DNA of 7,942 bases, taken from assembly GCA_943324575.2 (NCBI GenBank), contig CALPMD020000046.1, forward strand, positions 1 to 7,942, read 5' to 3'. The notes beneath the pieces are model-generated. The model saw only the letters and a list, made by a program, of their open reading frames with translations, was not told the origin of the DNA and did not search any database. The stretch's first letter is position 1. Each line of letters begins with the position of its first letter. The DNA comes from Akkermansia muciniphila. Its GTDB lineage: Bacteria > Verrucomicrobiota > Verrucomicrobiia > Verrucomicrobiales > Akkermansiaceae. Positions 1 to 5,254 of the stretch are shown here, piece after piece. Position numbers and translations under genes: made by a program.

Positions 1-531
1 ATGCAGCCCCGCGGTCGGCGCGGCGATGGCACCTTCTTCGCGGGCAAAGACGGTTTGGTAGCGTTCGAGGTCGGCGAGTTCGTCGTCGCGGCCCATGTAG
101 TGCGGCAGCGCGAGGTGGCCGTGTTGGTGCAGATCGACGTGGCTGTTCCAGCGGACGAGGCGGTCGCCGTTTTCAAAAACATCGGTCACGAGTCCCGAGA
201 TTCCGCCGACACTGACCGTGCGGCCGATTTTCATGCGCTTGCCGGGCCGGACGAGGCAGCGCCATTCCAGCGGGGAAAGCCGATCGAGGCAGAGCAGCTC
301 GGTTTTACCGTCGTCGGAGAACACCCGCGCGGGGATGACCTTGGTGTCGTTTAGGACCAGCAAATCGTCGGGCCGCAGGTATTCCGGAAAATCGCAGAAC
401 ATCCGGTGTTCGATCCGGCCGCTGTCCCTGTGCACCACCAGCATCCGCGAGGCCGAGCGCTCGGCCAAGGGCCGCGCGGCGATCAATTCCTCCGGCAGGT
501 GGTAGTCAAAGTCTTTCGTCAGCAGCGGCAT
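1..531 (-). CDS. queA: S-adenosylmethionine:tRNA ribosyltransferase-isomerase QueA (N-terminal part)
   Basis: QueA transfers and isomerises the ribosyl part of S-adenosylmethionine onto 7-aminomethyl-7-deazaguanine at tRNA position 34, giving epoxyqueuosine; it acts in the cytoplasm. The visible part is 177 codons, open to the window edge, so the C-terminal half lies outside. The translation begins MPLLTKDFDYHLPEELIA and carries the family's early signature ARPLAERSASRMLV. It continues with DLLVLNDTKVIPARVF near residues 50-65, HGHLALPHYMGRDDE, then YQTVFAREEGAIAAPTAGLH at the very edge. The last segment matches the conserved family block (usually followed by F). ATG at 531 is chosen because the alignable N-terminus starts there and a purine-rich stretch (GGATGGGG) lies just upstream. 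Another ATG at 539 is out of frame. No frameshift is visible. The assignment is firm. Confidence 0.96.
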   Translation of the reverse strand, partial: MPLLTKDFDYHLPEELIAARPLAERSASRMLVVHRDSGRIEHRMFCDFPEYLRPDDLLVLNDTKVIPARVFSDDGKTELLCLDRLSPLEWRCLVRPGKRMKIGRTVSVGGISGLVTDVFENGDRLVRWNSHVDLHQHGHLALPHYMGRDDELADLERYQTVFAREEGAIAAPTAGLH

Positions 532-838
532 CGCCCCATCCGTAGCCAGCAACGGTCGGAACTGCAAGAACAGCGCCTGATGAGGTGGTTTTAAGCAAAA
601 CGCGCGAGAAGATTAGCCGCAAAAAAGCTCAAGAAAACGCAAAAAGGAAGACCGAGGCATGGCGGGAGATGCATCGTTGAGGGATGGGGCGGAGCCTCTC
701 CAATTTTTGCGCCTATTTTGCGCCTTTTTGCGGCTAAATTCCAACGCATCTCCGCGTTTCGATTGATCTTAAAAAAGCCAAGCAAAACCCCCAGAACTTG
801 AGTCTGGCAAATCGGTCAGCCGCCGCTAACATCGCGTC
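532..838. other. Non-coding region between divergent queA and the RelE-like gene
   Basis: This stretch of just over 300 bases separates two divergent genes. It must hold the queA promoter (minus) and the promoter of the gene at 839 (plus), but I cannot point to a convincing -35/-10 pair for either. Its main content is the inverted-repeat element at 613-737. A 64-codon minus-strand frame crosses 591-785. I read it as chance, because its composition simply reflects the repeat and it has no start context or recognisable domain. No tRNA or small-RNA gene is apparent. Confidence 0.7.
613..737. repeat. Imperfect inverted repeat with GCAAAAA-rich arms
   Basis: The outer arms are a perfect 13-bp inverted match: TTAGCCGCAAAAA at 613-625 and TTTTTGCGGCTAA at 725-737. 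Moving inward, both arms keep similarity with small gaps. Each contains further GCAAAAA-type units (for example CGCAAAAAGG at 639-648, and the complement of GCGCAAAAA around 704-724). A second paired block follows, GAGGC at 654-658 against GCCTC at 694-698. The centre holds the 8-bp palindrome GATGCATC at 668-675. The arms are therefore roughly 45 nt around a 40-nt core. Similar AAAAAGCG-type intergenic repeats are, from memory, common in Verrucomicrobiota and related phyla. The element could be a dispersed palindromic repeat, a small non-autonomous mobile element, or a structured RNA. It has no transposase and no evident target-site duplication. Confidence 0.6.
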
Positions 839-1201
839 GTGTTTCAGATCGTTTTTAATGAAATCAGTGCTGCAGAGCTTTCGGCTTTGGATACTCTTGA
901 GCAATTGGAGTTATTGGAGGAGTTCAAGGTGAGCGAGGGCGACTTGGCGAACTTGAACGAAGATCGCTTTGGTAAAATTGATCGCGACGGCACGGTTTTG
1001 TACCGCTTCCGGGCCAAGGACTTTCGCTTCTATTTCGAGATCAAGGACGCGGCGGTGGTGGTGCACCGTGTGCTGCACAAGGGTACGTTTTCCGATTTCA
1101 AGTTCCGCTCGAAGATGCCGCTGGCCGAGGACGAGGCGCTAGCGGGTTCGAAGCATTTCTGGAAGCTGATCGATGAAGGCCGCAATGCCCGCCGCCTTTG
1201 A
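839..1201 (+). CDS. Orphan RelE/ParE-like protein (possible toxin-fold protein)
   Basis: A 120-aa soluble protein with no signal peptide or membrane segment. Residues about 45-95 (RFGKIDRDGTVLYRFRAKDFRFYFEI, then VVVHRVLHKGTFSDFKFRSK) resemble the central strands of RelE/ParE-fold toxins, in which a Y/F-R-x-R-x-x-D-x-R-x-x-F/Y pattern precedes a beta strand and a short basic tail. Such toxins cleave mRNA on the ribosome or inhibit gyrase. The N-terminal 40 residues (acidic and leucine-rich) and the C-terminal extension (SKHFWKLIDEGRNARRL) are longer than in a minimal RelE. No antitoxin-sized gene sits on either side; the next gene downstream encodes a membrane TPR protein. The start is GTG at 839, since the frame has no earlier ATG in a sensible context and no clear ribosome-binding site. 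The fold call is moderate. An active toxin role is not supported, because no partner is visible. Confidence 0.6.
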   Translation: MFQIVFNEISAAELSALDTLEQLELLEEFKVSEGDLANLNEDRFGKIDRDGTVLYRFRAKDFRFYFEIKDAAVVVHRVLHKGTFSDFKFRSKMPLAEDEALAGSKHFWKLIDEGRNARRL

Positions 1202-1252
1202 GATCCGCCCGATTTTGCTTTCCGCGGCTCTCCGCTGTGACAATTATCGGAA

Positions 1253-2080
1253 ATGAACAAATCGATCCTGTGTTGGATTCTACCGCTGGTCTTGGGGGCT
1301 AGTTGGATCATTTTCGCGAATAGCGGCAAAAAAATGGACGCCATCACTCACCAGATTCAACTGGCAGAGGACAAGGGGGATCCTGAGGACGTGGTGCCGA
1401 AATTGCGCGATGCCTTGCAGGGAATGGAGGGTGAAAGAACTTTCCAGGGGATTTTACTCACTTTTCTGAATGCAGGCGTCATCGGGGTATTCTTTGTAAT
1501 TTACGTCCTGCCGTTTTTCGCCCAGCGGGTGTCCCATTCGATTTTCGACAGCGCGGAGGTGTTGGAAAAAGATTTCATGCGCGATGCTCGATCGCTGGTT
1601 GCGCAAGGGGAATATCAACGCGCGATCGAATCATTCAAAGAGTGCGCTCGCGCAGAACCGCTCAACCGTTTGCCATGGATGGAGATCGGCAAAATCCAAG
1701 AGGTGTACCTCGCCGATCCCGCGGCGGCGATCGAGACGCTGCAGCATGCATTGGACCAACAAGAATGGCCGATGGAGGATGCCTGTTATTTCCTTTTTCG
1801 CCTAGCTGATCTTTACTACGGGGCACAAGGCGACCGCGCGGCTGCTGTGGCGATCATGAATCATGTGATCGAACAATTCCCCGACACGCGCCACTCGGGT
1901 AATGCCCATCACAAGCTTCACGTATGGAGTCGCGGAGAGCTAAGTAAGAGTCCAGCGGTGGAGGCAGCAAGCGAGCCAGTGATTGACGAAGCCGCGAAAT
2001 TGGTGGCCGAGGAGGCCGAGTTCTCGGAGCGATTGCGTCAAAAAGCCGCTGATAAACCCGACGCGGTCGACCTAAGTTAG
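1253..2080 (+). CDS. Membrane-anchored tetratricopeptide-repeat protein of unknown function
   Basis: A 275-aa protein. Residues 5-22 form a hydrophobic segment (possible signal anchor). A polar, charged stretch follows at about 25-63, then a second membrane helix at about 67-90. This hairpin topology would place the C-terminal two thirds on the same side as the N-terminus, most likely the cytoplasm. Residues 109-135 (ARSLVAQGEYQRAIESFKEC) form a clear TPR. Less regular repeats follow at about 141-170 and 176-210 (LADLYYGAQGDRAAAVAIM, ending EQFPDTRHSGNAHHKL). The tail, 230-275, is acidic and alanine-rich, probably a coiled or disordered region. TPRs usually mediate protein contacts, so it may be a scaffold in a membrane assembly. 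It lies between the RelE-like gene and comEC in the same direction, with about 50-bp gaps, so co-transcription is possible. I do not recognise the family. ATG at 1253 has only a weak CGGA upstream. Confidence 0.8.
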   Translation: MNKSILCWILPLVLGASWIIFANSGKKMDAITHQIQLAEDKGDPEDVVPKLRDALQGMEGERTFQGILLTFLNAGVIGVFFVIYVLPFFAQRVSHSIFDSAEVLEKDFMRDARSLVAQGEYQRAIESFKECARAEPLNRLPWMEIGKIQEVYLADPAAAIETLQHALDQQEWPMEDACYFLFRLADLYYGAQGDRAAAVAIMNHVIEQFPDTRHSGNAHHKLHVWSRGELSKSPAVEAASEPVIDEAAKLVAEEAEFSERLRQKAADKPDAVDLS

Positions 2081-2130
2081 ACGCAATCATTCCACAGTAG
2101 CCTCTGTCACCCCCCCACAGAATTTGCGCG

Positions 2131-4398
2131 ATGTTTAAACTGCGACTCGGCAAGTGCGCGTGCTTCGCTGCGTTTTGCCGACGGCACCCGCTTTTCGCGC
2201 TATCCATCGTCGCTTCCGTCGGTGTGGGTGTCGCCGATCAATGGCTGGCGGCAGGCCTGGGACTGGTCTTGGGGTTTGGCTTGTTAGGCGGCTGCTTGAG
2301 TGGCTGGCGCACCGGGCTCGCCTGGATCTGTGGTGGCGCATTGGCGGTGGGCGCATTCACTTGGCGCCTTGAGACAAGGAAGACAAACGAGCGGCAATTG
2401 TTAGAATCCGCAGGTGCTGAAATGCAGGGCCGGGTGCTCAAGGATGCAAGGCCCTACGGAAAGAGTTGGTCAGTTCCGGCGGTTTTGCTGAGCGGGAGCC
2501 ATGCAGGGGCGAAAGTCTGGTGGGAAGGTCGGGGAGTAGCACCGGTCGCGGGCTCGGTGGTGAAGGCTAGCGGCACCTTTGGCCCACTGCCGCCACCGCG
2601 AAATCCAGGCGAGTTCGATCGCTCCGCTTGGCTGCGTGGTCTGGGCGTGGTCGCGGTTTTCCATGCGGGCTGGGTCAATGGTGAAACCGTCACTGGCGAT
2701 TGGGCGGCGTTTGCCGCCAAGTTTCGGCGAGGATTTCGTAGCGCTGTCACTGCCGGATTGGCGGAAGATTCCCAGGCAGCGATCGTGATTCGTGCAGTCG
2801 TCATCGGCGAAACCCCGTCGGATGCGCAAGAGTTGATTGCGGCCTTTCGCGACAGCGGCACCTTGCACGCCTTTTCCGTCAGCGGGCTTCATGTGACGCT
2901 TGTGGGAAGTATCGCATGGTTCGTTCTTAGCCTAACAGGCATGCCGCGGCGGCAGGCGGTGCTGGTCTTGCTGCCCATGATCTTTGGCTACACGTGGCTC
3001 ACGGGAAACAGCCCGCCAGCCGAGCGATCCGCATGGATGGCCGCCGTGTTTCTAGGGGCCTTTGTCTCGCGTCGGCGACCGGATTTGTTGAATGCGCTTG
3101 GTGCGGTATTATTCGTGGCGGTGCTGTGGGATGGCAGTTTGATTTTCCAACCGGGGGTGCAGCTGTCATACGGGGTGGTGGCGGCCATCGCCATTGGCGG
3201 GGACTGGGGAACGAGGCTTTTTTCATGGATTGCTAAGCCGCCGATGTATGTGCCGCCGCTCCTGTTGAGTCGTTGGCAAAGATCGTGGCTGTGGTTGCGC
3301 ATGAAGCTCGCCCAGTGTCTCGGCATTTCGGTTGTGGCTGGGATTGGATCGACACCGCTGACACTCTATCATTTTGGTTTGTTCACTCCGGTATCCGTAG
3401 TAGCAGGCGTGTTTTTCACGCCTTTGGTCTTCGTTTTGCTCAGCGTGGCCTTGTTGTCAGCCTCGCTCTATCCCGTGCTGCCGCCGGCTGCGCGGTGGGT
3501 GAATCGGATGAACGGCTATGTGGCCGATGCCTGTGTTCTAACGGTACAGAAATTCGCGGAAATCCCTGGCGGTCATTTTTTGTGGAGGAAGAGTCGCCCG
3601 CCTTGTTTGCTCGTCTATGATCTGGATCGCGGCGCTGGCGCGGCCTGCTTTTCTGGCGGCGAACGCGGTGCTGTCCTGCTCGATTGTGCGGACCGCACCA
3701 GCTTCAAGTACCATGTTGCACCGTCTCTCCAACGGTTGGGGATTTATCCCGACTCGGTCGTCTTGAGTCATGCCGATGGCGGTCATCTCGGCGGCGGCGC
3801 TGCCGTGTGGGCGACATTTCCAATCCGCCAGGTTCTCTTGCCTGTCGAACGAGCCCGCAGCCGCGTTTATCAGGCATGGATCAAAGAGGCCCCGCACGCG
3901 GGAATCCAAACGCTGCAGGCCGCAGACTTCGGTGAGTTGCCCATGCCCGACGGTGCGCGTCTCGAGGTTCTCCACGTCCCAGATGGGAGTAATAAAAACG
4001 CCAATGCGGACGACCGCGTTGCGATCTTCAGGCTTCACTGGCGCGGTTGGAAGATGCTCTTCACCAGCGATGCCGGCATCGACACCGAGACTCAACTGCT
4101 CGCTGCCCACAAGGATCTAACTGCGGATGTCATCATCGCCGGTCACCATCGTCACGATCCGAGTCTCGGCGATGCCTTTCTCGATGCGGTCAATCCGCGA
4201 ATCATTATCGCCTCCCATGCCGACTCTCCCGTCTCGGAAAAACTCAAGCCGGAGACGGTTGACTACTGGCGATCCTGCGGTATCCACGTCATCCACCAAG
4301 GCGAATCCGGCGGCGTTAGCATCGTCGTCGACGAGGCGGGAAATCTAAAGCTGGAAGGCTTTGTGGATCATTCGGTGAAGGTTCTTAATCGCCGTTAG
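2131..4398 (+). CDS. comEC: ComEC/Rec2-family DNA uptake channel with divergent C-terminal MBL domain
   Basis: ComEC forms the inner-membrane channel that carries single-stranded DNA into the cytoplasm during natural transformation. The length (755 aa) equals the usual full-length protein. Hydrophobic helices near residues 20-75 open an N-terminal soluble domain (DUF4131-type). It ends in the family signature NPGEFDRSAWLRGLGVVAVF at about 158-177. The polytopic Competence domain follows, with the hallmark FSVSGLHV at 248-255 and several membrane helices to about residue 470. The C-terminal part, from about 505, is a metallo-beta-lactamase (MBL) fold: LLDCAD, SHADGGHLGGG at 546-556, MLFTSDAG with Asp647, and AGHHRHDPS around 670-678. 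This domain departs from the family consensus at several key places: HxDxDH reads HADGGH, GQGDA reads DRGAG, TGD reads TSD, and HHGS is lost. A nuclease role for the domain is therefore doubtful here. The ATG lacks a clear ribosome-binding site; a 50-bp gap follows the TPR gene. Confidence 0.92.
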   Translation: MFKLRLGKCACFAAFCRRHPLFALSIVASVGVGVADQWLAAGLGLVLGFGLLGGCLSGWRTGLAWICGGALAVGAFTWRLETRKTNERQLLESAGAEMQGRVLKDARPYGKSWSVPAVLLSGSHAGAKVWWEGRGVAPVAGSVVKASGTFGPLPPPRNPGEFDRSAWLRGLGVVAVFHAGWVNGETVTGDWAAFAAKFRRGFRSAVTAGLAEDSQAAIVIRAVVIGETPSDAQELIAAFRDSGTLHAFSVSGLHVTLVGSIAWFVLSLTGMPRRQAVLVLLPMIFGYTWLTGNSPPAERSAWMAAVFLGAFVSRRRPDLLNALGAVLFVAVLWDGSLIFQPGVQLSYGVVAAIAIGGDWGTRLFSWIAKPPMYVPPLLLSRWQRSWLWLRMKLAQCLGISVVAGIGSTPLTLYHFGLFTPVSVVAGVFFTPLVFVLLSVALLSASLYPVLPPAARWVNRMNGYVADACVLTVQKFAEIPGGHFLWRKSRPPCLLVYDLDRGAGAACFSGGERGAVLLDCADRTSFKYHVAPSLQRLGIYPDSVVLSHADGGHLGGGAAVWATFPIRQVLLPVERARSRVYQAWIKEAPHAGIQTLQAADFGELPMPDGARLEVLHVPDGSNKNANADDRVAIFRLHWRGWKMLFTSDAGIDTETQLLAAHKDLTADVIIAGHHRHDPSLGDAFLDAVNPRIIIASHADSPVSEKLKPETVDYWRSCGIHVIHQGESGGVSIVVDEAGNLKLEGFVDHSVKVLNRR

Positions 4399-4455
4399 CA
4401 AGCAAGGCCTCAACGATCGAAACTCGTCTTTCCAATCCTCCGTCTCCTTCGTCGT

Positions 4456-5088
4456 TCATTCCATCGGCTTGCGGCAGCGCATCCGCCACATCGACTTGCC
4501 CTCGCTTTCCCACAGCTGTTGGAAGTCCGTCTTTGGGTAGAAGAACGAGTCCTCAGTCCATTCGAGTCGCTCGAACTTTCCGTATTCAGCGACCTTGTTT
4601 TCCGCCCATTGGAAGTATTCCTCGTGGTCGGTCATGAAGAGGAACTCGCCACCCGGCACGAGCACCTGTCGCACGGCTTCCAGAAAATCTAACTGCACCA
4701 AACGCCGCCGGTGGTGGCGCAGCTTCGGCCACGGATCGGGGCACAGCAGATGCAGTCGCGAGACGGCGGCTTCGGGTAGTAGCCATTCGGTGGTATACCC
4801 GCTTTCCAAGCGGAGGACGCGGGCGTTTTCCAGATGGCGGCGGGTGATCTTTTTACAGACTTTGCGCACGCGACCGAGCAAGCGTTCGACTCCTACGAAA
4901 TCACGCTCCGGATACTCTTGCGCCATCCCTAACAGGAATGCGCCGTCGCCGCAGCCCAGATCGACCTCCAACGGGCGCTGCCCGCGGCAAATTTCCTCTC
5001 GCTCCAATTTACGGAAGTAATCGGCCGGCACGAATTCTCCCGCCAGCGCGGGGCGCGGCAGGATGTTGAAAGGCTGTGTCGCAGTCAC
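4456..5088 (-). CDS. trmB: tRNA (guanine-N7-)-methyltransferase TrmB
   Basis: TrmB uses S-adenosylmethionine to form N7-methylguanosine at tRNA position 46 in the cytoplasm. The 210-aa product shows the Rossmann methyltransferase order. Motif I is EVDLGCGDGAFL at 41-52, and the acidic end of strand 2 is VGVER at 65-69. The TrmB signature CPDPWPKLRHHRRRL is at 116-130 (Pro117-Lys122 PDPWPK), and FMTDHEEYF is at 151-159. The C-terminal family motif, normally T-x-F/Y-E, reads TDFQ at 187-190, with Gln where Glu is usual. The rest of the motif set is intact, so I expect activity. The start is taken as GTG at 5088, because residues 10-30 (LPRPALAGEFVPADYF) already align like a TrmB N-terminus and no in-frame ATG lies nearby upstream. 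No Shine-Dalgarno sequence is visible. It is convergent with comEC (57-bp gap, no obvious hairpin terminator) and divergent from the gene at 5255. Confidence 0.94.
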   Translation of the reverse strand: MTATQPFNILPRPALAGEFVPADYFRKLEREEICRGQRPLEVDLGCGDGAFLLGMAQEYPERDFVGVERLLGRVRKVCKKITRRHLENARVLRLESGYTTEWLLPEAAVSRLHLLCPDPWPKLRHHRRRLVQLDFLEAVRQVLVPGGEFLFMTDHEEYFQWAENKVAEYGKFERLEWTEDSFFYPKTDFQQLWESEGKSMWRMRCRKPME

Positions 5089-5206
5089 TGGCGAATGAAG
5101 AAGTGTGAAGCGCGGGGTGGCGAGCGCGGAATCGCAGAAATGTGGGGGCGGGTTCTCCGTGGCTTTGTGGCGAATTTGTCACAGAATTACTCATGTCGGA
5201 GGGAGG

Positions 5207-5224
5207 GTGATCTGGTGGGATCAC
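5207..5224. promoter_or_regulatory. 18-bp dyad, candidate operator upstream of the GT4-phosphoesterase gene
   Basis: GTGATC at 5207-5212 and GATCAC at 5219-5224 are perfect inverted arms around the 6-bp centre TGGTGG. The dyad lies about 30 bp before the start codon at 5255, in the 166-bp divergent trmB/fusion intergenic region. Its symmetry and size suit a helix-turn-helix dimer site, but only one copy is visible and the arms are short, so chance is possible. No regulator is identified. Confidence 0.3.
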
Positions 5225-5246
5225 GGCTGAAGGTTTTTTAGCCTTC
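5225..5246 (+). promoter_or_regulatory. Overlapping alternative hairpins just before the start codon at 5255
   Basis: GGCT (5225-5228) can pair with AGCC (5240-5243). Alternatively GAAGG (5229-5233) can pair with CCTTC (5242-5246) across a T-rich loop. The two pairings share bases, so they exclude each other. They occupy the place where a ribosome-binding site would be expected, and the GAAGG arm is itself the best Shine-Dalgarno-like sequence, though too far (21 nt) from the ATG. The stems are only 4-5 bp, so a switch role is speculative. Confidence 0.2.
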
Positions 5247-5254
5247 TGCGGTTC

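Noticed and set aside
1..354. Long plus-strand open frame at the left edge
   Set aside because: It is antisense to queA, whose family motifs are unmistakable on the minus strand.
591..785. 64-codon minus-strand open frame
   Set aside because: It lies across the inverted-repeat element, has no domain, and its Phe/Ala/Arg-rich ends are translations of the repeat units.
2103..2121. TCTGT/ACAGA hairpin around a run of seven C between the TPR gene and comEC
   Set aside because: Only 5-bp arms with a 9-nt loop and no U-tract; not supported as a terminator or switch.
4399..4455. Expected bidirectional terminator between comEC and trmB
   Set aside because: No stable GC-rich hairpin or U-tract is visible in the gap.
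5176..5194. Possible Pho box (TTGTCAC then TACTCAT) upstream of the GT4-phosphoesterase gene
   Set aside because: The two 7-mers match CTGTCAT at only 5 and 4 positions, and their 12-bp period differs from the usual 11. This is too weak to claim phosphate control.
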